Below are positions 53,774-62,124 of a stretch of 64,000 nt of DNA, in pieces. Below the pieces are notes generated by a model. The model ran no database searches, had not been told where the DNA came from, and saw nothing but the letters and a program-made list of their open reading frames with translations. How positions within the stretch are numbered: the stretch's first letter is position 1; the number at the start of each line of letters is the position of its first letter. Location of the stretch: NCBI RefSeq assembly GCF_047160095.1, contig NZ_AP038785.1:2108001-2172000 (forward strand), in the 5' to 3' direction. The translations under genes were made by a program, and so were the position numbers. This DNA comes from Rodentibacter abscessus (lineage in GTDB: Bacteria > Pseudomonadota > Gammaproteobacteria > Enterobacterales > Pasteurellaceae).

Positions 53774-55057
53774 ATGTGGCGTTTTTTTTATACCGGCGTA
53801 ATGTACCTAATCCAGCCATTTGTGCTGTTTTTTATGTGGATGCGTGGATTTAAAGCCCCGAATTACCGTAAAAGATTGTGTGAGCGTTATGGCTACTACG
53901 AGAATTTGTCTCGCCCTTCAGCTTGTGGGATTGTGATTCACGCCGCTTCAGTGGGCGAGGTGATCGCCGCCACACCGTTAGTACGCCGTATTCAACAACA
54001 TTATCCTAATTTATCGATAACCTTCACTACAGTAACACCAACCGGCTCGGATCGTGTGAAAGCCGCTTTCGGTGATAGCGTGACCCATTGTTATTTACCT
54101 TACGATCTCCCTGATGCGATTAATCGTTTTATTGATTTTATTCAGCCCAAACTTTGCATTGTGATTGAAACGGAACTTTGGCCGAATTTGATTCATCAAC
54201 TTCATCGCCGTAATGTGCCGTTTATCGTAGCAAATGCGCGTTTGTCGGCTCGTTCGTCAAAACGATATGGAAAAGTACGATCTGGTTTACAGACAATGTG
54301 GTCGCAAATCAGTTTGATTGCGCCACAAGACCAAATTAGTGGAAAACGTTTTTTAGCACTGGGTTATCCTGAAGCGAATCTTAAACTTACCGGTAATATT
54401 AAATATGATTTGACCGTCAATTCTGTACTGCTTAATCAAATTCTGTTTTTGCGTGAACAATGGGTTCAACAACGTCAAATCTGGATCGCCGCCAGCACGC
54501 ACGAAGGTGAAGAAGGAATTATTTTGCAGGCGCATCGGCAGCTTTTAAAAAAATATCCCGATTTGCTTTTATTGCTCGTGCCACGCCATCCGGAGCGTTT
54601 TAATTCCGTTGCCGATTTAATTGAAAAAGAAAAATTCCAATTTATCCGCCGTTCTTCCGGTGAATCGCCAAATTCCGGTACGCAAGTGATTTTGGGGGAT
54701 ACTATGGGAGAGATGATGTTGCTATATGGGATTTCCGATATTGCTTTTGTGGGAGGAAGTCTTGTAAAACAAGGCGGGCATAATCCGCTTGAGCCCTTAG
54801 CCTTTAAAATCCCTGTGATCACCGGCAAGCACACCTTTAATTTTCCCGAGGTGTTTAGAATGTTACTAGAAGTGCAGGGTGTGCTTGAAGTTAATTCCAC
54901 AGCAAATGCTTTGGAACGCGCGGTCGAAGCCTTGCTTAATTCACCGGAAGCGCGTAAACGTCTCGGTAATGCCGGTTATGAAGTCTTAATTGAAAATCGT
55001 GGGGCGTTGCAACGTTTGTTAGATTTATTAAAACCTTATTTGGAGCGTAATGTATGA
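53774..55057 (+). CDS. waaA: 3-deoxy-D-manno-octulosonic acid transferase (Kdo transferase)
   Basis: This 427-residue membrane-linked enzyme attaches Kdo to lipid A. One N-terminal membrane anchor is present (about 1-22), then the glycosyltransferase-B fold (HAASVGEVIAATPLVRRI, ETELWPNLIHQL, GGSLVKQGGHNPLEPLAF). Haemophilus-type WaaA adds a single Kdo, which a kinase then phosphorylates; I cannot tell which activity applies here. The stop overlaps coaD by four bases. Confidence 0.95.
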   Translation: MWRFFYTGVMYLIQPFVLFFMWMRGFKAPNYRKRLCERYGYYENLSRPSACGIVIHAASVGEVIAATPLVRRIQQHYPNLSITFTTVTPTGSDRVKAAFGDSVTHCYLPYDLPDAINRFIDFIQPKLCIVIETELWPNLIHQLHRRNVPFIVANARLSARSSKRYGKVRSGLQTMWSQISLIAPQDQISGKRFLALGYPEANLKLTGNIKYDLTVNSVLLNQILFLREQWVQQRQIWIAASTHEGEEGIILQAHRQLLKKYPDLLLLLVPRHPERFNSVADLIEKEKFQFIRRSSGESPNSGTQVILGDTMGEMMLLYGISDIAFVGGSLVKQGGHNPLEPLAFKIPVITGKHTFNFPEVFRMLLEVQGVLEVNSTANALERAVEALLNSPEARKRLGNAGYEVLIENRGALQRLLDLLKPYLERNV

Positions 55058-55524
55058 CAACAGTGATCTACCCCGGCACATTTGATCCTATAACTAACGG
55101 ACATTTAGACATTATCAAACGAAGTGCGGTCATTTTTCCAAGCGTTTTGGTTGCCGTGGCAAATAGCCCAAGTAAGAGCCCATTATTTTCTTTAGAAGAA
55201 CGTGTAGAGCTTGTACGTCAATCCGTTTATTCGTTGCCTAATGTGGAAGTATTCGGTTTTTCTGATTTATTGGCAAAAGTGATTACGGAACGTCAGGTTT
55301 CCGCCATTATTCGTGGTGTACGGACGACAACTGATTTTGAATATGAACTTCAATTGGCCGCACTCAATCGTTTATTAACAAATGGTGTAGAAAGCTTATT
55401 TTTTCCTCCAAGTGAAAAGTGGGCGTTTGTTTCATCCACGATTGTGCGTGAAATCTATTTGCATGGCGGTGATGTCTCAGAGCTTGTGCCCGCCCCCGTA
55501 TTTCAGGCACTGCAAGCGAAATGA
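55054..55524 (+). CDS. coaD: Phosphopantetheine adenylyltransferase
   Basis: This 156-residue enzyme makes dephospho-CoA from 4'-phosphopantetheine. The nucleotidyltransferase motifs TFDPITNGHLDII (HxGH type, NGH) and the C-terminal SSTIVREI are present. It overlaps waaA by four bases (ATGA) and the following lipoprotein by four bases, indicating a tightly coupled operon. Confidence 0.97.
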   Translation: MTTVIYPGTFDPITNGHLDIIKRSAVIFPSVLVAVANSPSKSPLFSLEERVELVRQSVYSLPNVEVFGFSDLLAKVITERQVSAIIRGVRTTTDFEYELQLAALNRLLTNGVESLFFPPSEKWAFVSSTIVREIYLHGGDVSELVPAPVFQALQAK

Positions 55525-55730
55525 AAAAGTTAATTTTTCTGACCGCACTTTTTACCTTATCCGGCTGTGGTACGGTAGTGAAGTTGATTACTCCTTCAGA
55601 AAAATACTCCGCTTATGCCGGTGTGGCTTACGATTTAGAAATGGCGCAACAATGGGGCTTTCCGATTTTGGATTTGCCGTTATCTTTTTTGTTAGATACG
55701 GTTTTATTGCCCTATGTGTGGGCACAGTAA
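55521..55730 (+). CDS. Small YceK-like lipoprotein
   Basis: This 69-residue protein has a lipobox LSGC (Cys16) and a short mature part (DLPLSFLLDTVLLPYV near the end) typical of YceK/YidQ-like lipoproteins. The homologue in Haemophilus (HI0650) sits in the same place after coaD. Function unknown. The start overlaps coaD by four bases. An uptake sequence lies in the signal-peptide region. Confidence 0.8.
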   Translation: MKKLIFLTALFTLSGCGTVVKLITPSEKYSAYAGVAYDLEMAQQWGFPILDLPLSFLLDTVLLPYVWAQ

Positions 55731-55836
55731 TGTGTTATTTCGATAGCGGAATAATTTATCACTCGCCGTTCTTGCGCTCTATTGTGTAAAGCGGCGTGTC
55801 ATATCCTATGCTTTAACAGTTATTACAATAAAAAAA

Positions 55837-55954
55837 CGGTATTATGTATCAGTTGCACAAAGAGAATTTTATCTCCGATATTTCTTGGAGTAGGGTGTCG
55901 TTAAGCGAAGCCTTAACGCACCGTTTTATATTTGCCTAACGGCAACAAATACCG
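55837..55954. mobile_element. Dispersed palindromic element (MITE-like), copy 6, right side shortened
   Basis: 118 bp. The left terminal repeat CGGTATTATGTATCAGTTGC is intact. At the right only ATACCG remains after a deletion inside the element. The 8-bp duplication TAAAAAAA is nevertheless perfect on both sides (55829-55836 and 55955-55962). Confidence 0.85.
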
Positions 55955-55977
55955 TAAAAAAAACTTCACTTATCACT

Positions 55978-57990
55978 ATGAAACTCAATCCCCAACAACA
56001 ACAAGCCGTGGAATGTGTTACCGGCCCTTGCCTTGTGCTGGCAGGGGCCGGCTCCGGCAAAACACGTGTAATTATTAATAAAATCGCACATTTGATTGCA
56101 AAGTGCGGTTATTCTCCACGACAAATTGCAGCAGTCACTTTCACGAACAAAGCCGCCCGAGAAATGAAAGAACGTGTGGCGCATTCTATCGGTAAAGCCC
56201 GGTCTAAAGGACTGACGGTATCCACTTTCCACACACTTGGTTTTGATATTATCAAGCGGGAATATAAAGCCCTTGGCTTTAAAGCGAATATGACCTTGTT
56301 TGATGAACATGATCAGTTTGCTTTATTGAAAGAACTCACTGCTGATGTGCTGAAAGAGGACAAAGATTTACTGCGTGAATTAATTGCTGCGATCTCTAAC
56401 TGGAAAAATGATTTAATCTCGCCACAACAAGCTTTTGTTTTAGCCCATGATGCGAAGTATCAAATTTTCGCTCGGTGTTATGAACGTTATGCCGCACAAA
56501 TACGTGCTTATAATGCGTTGGATTTTGACGATTTAATTATGCTGCCGACCTTATTGTTTAAACAAAACGAAGAAGTGCGGTCAAAATGGCAAGGGAAAAT
56601 TCGTTATTTATTGGTGGACGAATATCAAGATACCAACACCAGCCAATATGAATTGATTAAATTGTTAGTAGGGGAACGTGCCTGTTTTACCGTAGTCGGT
56701 GATGACGATCAATCTATCTATTCGTGGCGTGGCGCACGTCCGGAAAATATGGTGCGATTACGTGATGATTTTCCTCGTTTGCAAGTCATAAAATTGGAAC
56801 AAAATTACCGCTCCACGCAACGAATTTTGCATTGTGCGAATATTCTTATCGACAATAATGAACACGTGTTCGACAAAAAACTTTTCTCCAATATCGGTGA
56901 GGGTGAAAAACTACTCGTAATTGAAGCGAAGAATGAAGAACACGAAGCGGAACGCATTGTTGCAGAACTTATCTCACACCGTTTTAGCCGAAAAACCAAA
57001 TATAAAGACTACGCCGTTTTATATCGTGGAAATCACCAATCCCGCTTGTTGGAAAAAGTGTTAATGCAAAATCGTATTCCCTATAAAATTTCAGGCGGTA
57101 CCTCTTTTTTCTCCCGTGCTGAAATCAAGGATATGATGGCATATTTGCGTTTAGTGGTAAATCAAGATGATGATGCGGCATTTTTGCGCATTGTGAATAC
57201 GCCAAAACGTGAAATTGGAACGGCAACTTTGCAAAAACTTGGCGAACTGGCTCAAGAAAAACAGATGAGTTTGTTTGATGCAATTTTTGAATTTGAACTC
57301 ATTCAGCATATCACCCCGAAAGCCTATGATGCATTGCAAAAATTCGGACGCTGGATTGTGGAATTGAATGATGAGGTGCAACGCTCTGCACCGGAACGCG
57401 CCGTGCGTGCTATGTTGGCAGCAATTCACTATGAAGAATATTTATATGAATATGCCACCAGTCCGAAAGCGGCTGAAATGCAAAGTAAAAATGTTGCCAC
57501 TCTATTTGACTGGGTGGCGGATATGTTAAGAGGGAATGAGGCGGACGAGCCGATGACCTTAAGCCAAGTGGTGGCAAGATTGACACTACGGGATATGCTT
57601 GAGCGAGGCGAAGATGAAGAAAATGCGGATCAGGTTCAATTGATGACCTTACACGCTTCTAAAGGGTTAGAATTTCCCTATGTGTATCTTATCGGTATGG
57701 AAGAAGGAATTTTGCCGCATCAAACCAATATTGATGAAGATAATGTAGAAGAGGAGCGGCGTTTGGCTTATGTAGGTATCACTCGCGCACAAAAAGAACT
57801 GACTTTTTCATTGTGTCGTGAACGCCGTCAATATGGCGAATTGACTCGCCCGGAACCGAGCCGTTTTTTGGAGGAATTACCAAATGATGACGTGCTATGG
57901 GAACGTGATCAACCGAAACTTACTGCGGAGCAAAAACAGCAACAAACCCAAAATCAGTTGGATCGTTTACGTGATATTTTGAAGGGCTAA
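55978..57990 (+). CDS. rep: ATP-dependent DNA helicase Rep
   Basis: This 670-residue superfamily 1 helicase (UvrD/Rep type) assists replication past obstacles and restarts. Motifs are Walker A AGAGSGKT (about residues 22-29), TFTNKAAREMKERV, VDEYQDTN (motif II), GDDDQSIYSWRGA, and LMTLHASKGLEF (motif V). Its length matches E. coli Rep (673), shorter than UvrD. It starts only 23 bp after MITE copy 6, so its promoter may lie within or near the element. Confidence 0.95.
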   Translation: MKLNPQQQQAVECVTGPCLVLAGAGSGKTRVIINKIAHLIAKCGYSPRQIAAVTFTNKAAREMKERVAHSIGKARSKGLTVSTFHTLGFDIIKREYKALGFKANMTLFDEHDQFALLKELTADVLKEDKDLLRELIAAISNWKNDLISPQQAFVLAHDAKYQIFARCYERYAAQIRAYNALDFDDLIMLPTLLFKQNEEVRSKWQGKIRYLLVDEYQDTNTSQYELIKLLVGERACFTVVGDDDQSIYSWRGARPENMVRLRDDFPRLQVIKLEQNYRSTQRILHCANILIDNNEHVFDKKLFSNIGEGEKLLVIEAKNEEHEAERIVAELISHRFSRKTKYKDYAVLYRGNHQSRLLEKVLMQNRIPYKISGGTSFFSRAEIKDMMAYLRLVVNQDDDAAFLRIVNTPKREIGTATLQKLGELAQEKQMSLFDAIFEFELIQHITPKAYDALQKFGRWIVELNDEVQRSAPERAVRAMLAAIHYEEYLYEYATSPKAAEMQSKNVATLFDWVADMLRGNEADEPMTLSQVVARLTLRDMLERGEDEENADQVQLMTLHASKGLEFPYVYLIGMEEGILPHQTNIDEDNVEEERRLAYVGITRAQKELTFSLCRERRQYGELTRPEPSRFLEELPNDDVLWERDQPKLTAEQKQQQTQNQLDRLRDILKG

Positions 57991-58019
57991 AAGTGCGGTC
58001 AAAAATGACCGCACTTTTT
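57989..58019. terminator. Terminator built from paired uptake sequences, after rep
   Basis: AAAAGTGCGGTCA and TGACCGCACTTTT face each other; the first arm begins in the rep stop codon. Confidence 0.85.
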
Positions 58020-58027
58020 CATTATTA

Positions 58028-58202
58028 CAGTATTATGTAGCTGTTGCACAAAGAGAATTTTATATCCAATATTTAATTTGGGTAGGGTGCGTTAAGCTTT
58101 GCGTAACGCACCATCTTATCGTTACACTTGGTTAATTGGCGCGTTACGGCTTCGCTTAACGGCACCCTATGTTTCAAATTGTGTGACTGCTACATAGTAC
58201 CG
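58028..58202. mobile_element. Dispersed palindromic element (MITE-like), copy 7
   Basis: 175 bp. Ends are CAGTATTATGTAGCTGTTGC and GTGACTGCTACATAGTACCG. The interior has arms GGTAGGGTGCGTTAAG and TTAACGGCACCC. The flanks CATTATTA and CTTATTTA agree at six of eight positions, an aged duplication. The stop codon of the M24 peptidase gene (58204-58206) lies in the right flank. Confidence 0.85.
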
Positions 58203-58203
58203 C

Positions 58204-59997
58204 TTATTTATAGATTGCCTCCGTACGGAGTAATAACCATGCTTGTGCCGTCCCTTTTGTGAGTGGAAGAAGGGCGGTTCTTACTTTATGATGATAAGTA
58301 TTTAGCCACTGAATTTCATTTTCAGTCATCAGCGATAAATCAATTAACCTTGTATCAATCGGGCAAAGGGTGAGATTTTCAAAATAAAGGAAATTGCCGA
58401 ATGCCGTTTCCTGTGGATTTTGCACGGCACGATTGACGACAAGATTTTCGATTCTAATGCCCCATTTCCCCGGGCGATAAAGCCCCGGTTCATTAGAAGT
58501 AATCATTCCCTCTTTCATCTCTTGATGTGGGGTTTGCGGTGCAAGGTAAGAAATGACTTGTGGCCCTTCGTGTACGTTAAGGAAATAGCCCACACCGTGA
58601 CCGGTGCCGTGCCCATAATTACATTGTGCCAGCCATAATGGCTTACGGCAGATGGCATCAATTAAAGTGGAATTAATATTTTCAGGAAACACAGTTTCCG
58701 CTAAAGCAATGTGGGATTTTAATACGAGCGTATAATCTCGTTTTTGCTCTGAGGAAATTTCGCCCACAGGGACAACTCGGGTAAGGTCTGTCGTACCGCC
58801 TAAATATTGGGCACCGGAATCAATTAATAATAAACCGTTACCTTTAATTTCACTATAAGCCTCCGGTGTCGCGGAATAATGTGGCAGTGCTGCATTGGCA
58901 TTAAATCCGGCAATGGTGTTAAAACTTAACGAAATAAAACCGGGACGTTGACTGCGATATTTATATAACATTGAATCAATATCCAGTTCATTCATCGGAA
59001 TATTGTTGGTTAAGTTTGCCTCAAATTCGGCAAAAAACTCACATAATGCTACGCCATCTTGGCGCATAGCCTCTCGGATATGTTCAAGATCCGCCGATGA
59101 TTTAATAGACTTAAACAACGTTGTCGGATTGATATTTTCAACTAAATGTGTGTTGCAAGGCAAATGTTGTAGAACACTCATTGCCGTTTTATCCGGGTTA
59201 ATTAAGATTGTACCTGTAATTTGTGCAATGGCGTTTCCTATATTTTCATAAGGTGCAAGTAAAATATCGGCTTGTGAGAGAATAACACGGGCTTGCTCGG
59301 TGAGTTTCTTTTCATCAACAAATAAGACCGCACTTTCCGAACCGATGAGGAGATAAGATAAAAATACAGGATTATAAGGCACATCATTACCACGCAAATT
59401 TGTAAGCCACGCAATGTCATCAAGTGATGAAATTAAATGCCAGTTTGCGTATCGTTCATTCATGGTTTTACGTATGCGGGTCAGTTTTGCGCTGGTGGTT
59501 TCTGAAACAAATGCAGGATTATGCGGATAAATCGGTTCAAGAGGTAGTGATGGGCGATTACTCCATACCCTATCTGTAATATCCGTTGCGATGTTTAGTT
59601 GAATATTTTTAGGGGCAAAAACTTGTTGTAGCTGTCGTTTTGCGGTAAGCGAAAGCATATCTGCCGCACATCCTACAATGGCGTTTTGGGGTAAGGTTTG
59701 TGCTAGCCACTCGGGGTAATTTATCACTTCCCCGAGTTTTTGTAATGCAATGCCACTTCCTTTCAGTTGATGCTCTGCCTGTTCCCAATAGCGACTATCC
59801 ACCCAAAGCCCTGCTTGATCCGCTGTGATGATAAGCGTTCCTACCGAACCGGTAAAACCTGAAAAATAACGTCTAACCTGCCAATGCTCCGGTAAATATT
59901 CGGATAAATGCGGATCGGCTGAAGGAATAATCCACGCATTAAAACCTTGTTGTTGCATGGCTTGGCGTAAATACGCAAGCCGTTTTGTAATATCCAT
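58204..59997 (-). CDS. Long Xaa-Pro aminopeptidase (M24B family)
   Basis: This 597-residue cytoplasmic metallopeptidase removes N-terminal residues before proline. It has two creatinase-like N domains (about 1-300) and a C-terminal pita-bread domain with metal ligands in LLIDSGAQYLGGTTDLTR, GHGTGHGVG and ITSNEPGLY. It is longer than classical PepP (about 440) and resembles the eukaryote-like XPNPEP1 form. I start at the ATG at 59997 since AAGGAG precedes it; the frame from 60021 would need a non-standard start. It follows the peptide transporter by 16 bp, suggesting a peptide uptake and degradation operon. Confidence 0.93.
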   Translation of the reverse strand: MDITKRLAYLRQAMQQQGFNAWIIPSADPHLSEYLPEHWQVRRYFSGFTGSVGTLIITADQAGLWVDSRYWEQAEHQLKGSGIALQKLGEVINYPEWLAQTLPQNAIVGCAADMLSLTAKRQLQQVFAPKNIQLNIATDITDRVWSNRPSLPLEPIYPHNPAFVSETTSAKLTRIRKTMNERYANWHLISSLDDIAWLTNLRGNDVPYNPVFLSYLLIGSESAVLFVDEKKLTEQARVILSQADILLAPYENIGNAIAQITGTILINPDKTAMSVLQHLPCNTHLVENINPTTLFKSIKSSADLEHIREAMRQDGVALCEFFAEFEANLTNNIPMNELDIDSMLYKYRSQRPGFISLSFNTIAGFNANAALPHYSATPEAYSEIKGNGLLLIDSGAQYLGGTTDLTRVVPVGEISSEQKRDYTLVLKSHIALAETVFPENINSTLIDAICRKPLWLAQCNYGHGTGHGVGYFLNVHEGPQVISYLAPQTPHQEMKEGMITSNEPGLYRPGKWGIRIENLVVNRAVQNPQETAFGNFLYFENLTLCPIDTRLIDLSLMTENEIQWLNTYHHKVRTALLPLTKGTAQAWLLLRTEAIYK

Positions 59998-60013
59998 TGT
60001 ATTCTCCTTTATA

Positions 60014-61471
60014 TTAATCAATGCCTTTTAGCATACGATTGAGCTTTGGTGTTAACAATAATAGTACCACGCCTCCGACTACACCGATTATGCACAATAA
60101 TAAATAAAAATCAGCCGCCATTTCTGCATTAAAATAATCTTTGAATAAGACGCCACCGAGTGTAAATCCTAGGGAAAGCGCAAGAAAATTGAGCGCAACC
60201 ATTTGGGTTTTAAACATTTTTGGTGCAATTTTAGTGATAAAGGAAAGGGAAATCGGTGAGATAAATAATTCCCCTAAACTAATACCTAACAAAACTAATA
60301 TGAAGACGAGCATAGGCATTGGGGTATTGGTCGTAATAAAAGGAACGAAACTAAGATAGGAAAGCCCCACTAATAACATCGAAAGGGCAAATTTTAACGG
60401 TGTTTTCGGTTGTTTTTCATTCATCTTTGTCCAAAGTGCCGCCATTACACCGGAAAATAAGATAATCCACATACTTTGAATAGAATCTTTCCAAGAAACC
60501 GGCACGGTAAAGTTGCCAATCGTGCGCTCCACCGTTTCATCAAAATAGATAGTTGCGGCGGTATAAATTTGAAACCATATCGCCCAAAACAGACAGATGA
60601 TAATAAATAAAGGGATATACGCGGTAATATATTGTTTTTGCGCCATACTGATTTGTTTATTGGTTAATAAACGAGAAAAGTAGAGAATGACAACCGCAAT
60701 AATGGTAATGAGTAAGGCATTAGAAAAATTACTTAATGTGAGCAAACCCGTTGCAATGAAGAGGAGCAAAGCAGTAATAATCATCGCTGCAATCAGTATA
60801 ACCTTTTTGATTTCACCTTGTGTAAGAGGATGGGGCACTGCCGTTTTTGGCAAATTTTTGCGACCTAGTGCATAACGCCAAAGACCTAATGCCATACCTA
60901 TCGCTGCCGCACCAAATCCATAATGAAAGCCGAGGTGTATTTGGAGTAATCCCGTTAATAATGGGCCAAGAAAACCGCCAATGTTAATGGAAATATAGAA
61001 GATGGAAAAGCCGGCATCGCGTAATGGTTTCAATTTATCCGTTTCGTATAATGACCCAACCATCGCACTTGCGGAAGATTTTACCCCACCGCTTCCTAAT
61101 GCGATAAAAATAATGCCGAGTGATAAACCGAATAACCCGGGAATTAACGCCAAGATCGTATGTCCTAGCATCACTACAATACCGGAAATAAAGAGCGTTT
61201 TTTCTGCACCTAGAATACGATCCGCAAGCCAAGCACCCAAAATGGTAGAGAGATAGACACTTCCGCCGTAAGTCCCGACAATACCGCCGGCAATGGACTT
61301 GTCGATACCTAATCCGCCATATTCAATAGAATAATAAAGATAGATAAGTAAAATTCCTTGCATACCATAGAAAGAAAAACGTTCCCATAATTCAATATGG
61401 AACAAGGTTGATAGTTGAAAAGGGTGTCCAAAGAATGTTTTTTGAGTTGTTGGTGGGGTGTGGTTAGGCAT
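60014..61471 (-). CDS. Proton-dependent oligopeptide transporter (POT family)
   Basis: This 485-residue inner-membrane protein has about 14 membrane helices and belongs to the POT/PTR2 family of proton-coupled di- and tripeptide importers. The N-terminal motif ELWERFSFYGM (ExxERFxYY type) couples proton and peptide; GGSVYLSTILGAWLADRILG is the second signature. It is the first gene of a two-gene unit with the M24 aminopeptidase. A TGTGATCTGCG half-site lies upstream near 61480 but is not a convincing CRP box. Confidence 0.93.
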   Translation of the reverse strand: MPNHTPPTTQKTFFGHPFQLSTLFHIELWERFSFYGMQGILLIYLYYSIEYGGLGIDKSIAGGIVGTYGGSVYLSTILGAWLADRILGAEKTLFISGIVVMLGHTILALIPGLFGLSLGIIFIALGSGGVKSSASAMVGSLYETDKLKPLRDAGFSIFYISINIGGFLGPLLTGLLQIHLGFHYGFGAAAIGMALGLWRYALGRKNLPKTAVPHPLTQGEIKKVILIAAMIITALLLFIATGLLTLSNFSNALLITIIAVVILYFSRLLTNKQISMAQKQYITAYIPLFIIICLFWAIWFQIYTAATIYFDETVERTIGNFTVPVSWKDSIQSMWIILFSGVMAALWTKMNEKQPKTPLKFALSMLLVGLSYLSFVPFITTNTPMPMLVFILVLLGISLGELFISPISLSFITKIAPKMFKTQMVALNFLALSLGFTLGGVLFKDYFNAEMAADFYLLLCIIGVVGGVVLLLLTPKLNRMLKGID

Positions 61472-62124
61472 AATGGCCTCCTAGTATAATGTGATCTGCG
61501 ACGTATTAGGGATATTTGTCAAATAATGATCGCAAAACGGTATAAAATATCGCCATTAGTTATCTAACAATTATTTAACAAAAAGTCAACAAGCAAAAGG
61601 GTTAAGAGTTAAAAGTGCGGTTAAATTTAGCAGAATTTTGGAGAACTTATACAAATTTAAATAACAAGATTATTATCTTCACTGATTTTATTATTCCTTA
61701 AATTTCAATGATCATCTCTTAATTTACGATGCTTGAAGAAAATAGCCTTTTTACTTGGTTTATTCACATGCTCTTCTAAAAATGTATTTATTTTCTACAT
61801 ACTAAAATAAGATAAATTTCTATAAACGTTATTTCTACGGGTTTATTGATATTTTAATTCTCTTTCAGCCTCTGATTTGGGTTTTCTTGTTAATTTTTAA
61901 ATAATGTTAGCTACTCGGTAAGCTAGGCAAAGGTGAGCAGGTATCACCAGAAGATTTTGTCTACTGTGCCAATTTTGTTTGGCTTGTAAATATTCAAAAT
62001 AATTTTGAGAGATCTATCACAAAATTAAAACTTCATTATTGTTTTTATTTTGGAGTATTGCTACATTCAATCGGTAATAATTTTGGTTTACTTTTAACCA
62101 TTTTACACGCCTAGGAGCAACTCT
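61472..62124. other. AT-rich 650-bp intergenic region before the sialidase
   Basis: It holds one uptake sequence (AAAAGTGCGGTTAAA near 61611) and no intact gene on either strand. On the plus strand, from about 61923 to 62113, a frame reads LGKGEQVSPEDFVYCANFVW and more, ending in TAG. It has no start or ribosome site, so I treat it as a possible gene remnant that I do not recognise. The CRP-like site lies within it. A GGAG ribosome site follows just before the sialidase. Confidence 0.45.
62006..62021 (+). promoter_or_regulatory. Candidate CRP site upstream of the sialidase
   Basis: TGAGA-GATCTA-TCACA matches the CRP consensus TGTGA-N6-TCACA with one mismatch, and lies 104 bp before the sialidase ATG. 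CRP control of sialic acid genes is known in Haemophilus. The site is predicted only. Confidence 0.5.

Noticed and set aside
61480..61500. TGTGATCTGCG as a CRP site before the peptide transporter
   Set aside because: Only one half matches; the second half (ACGTA) does not.
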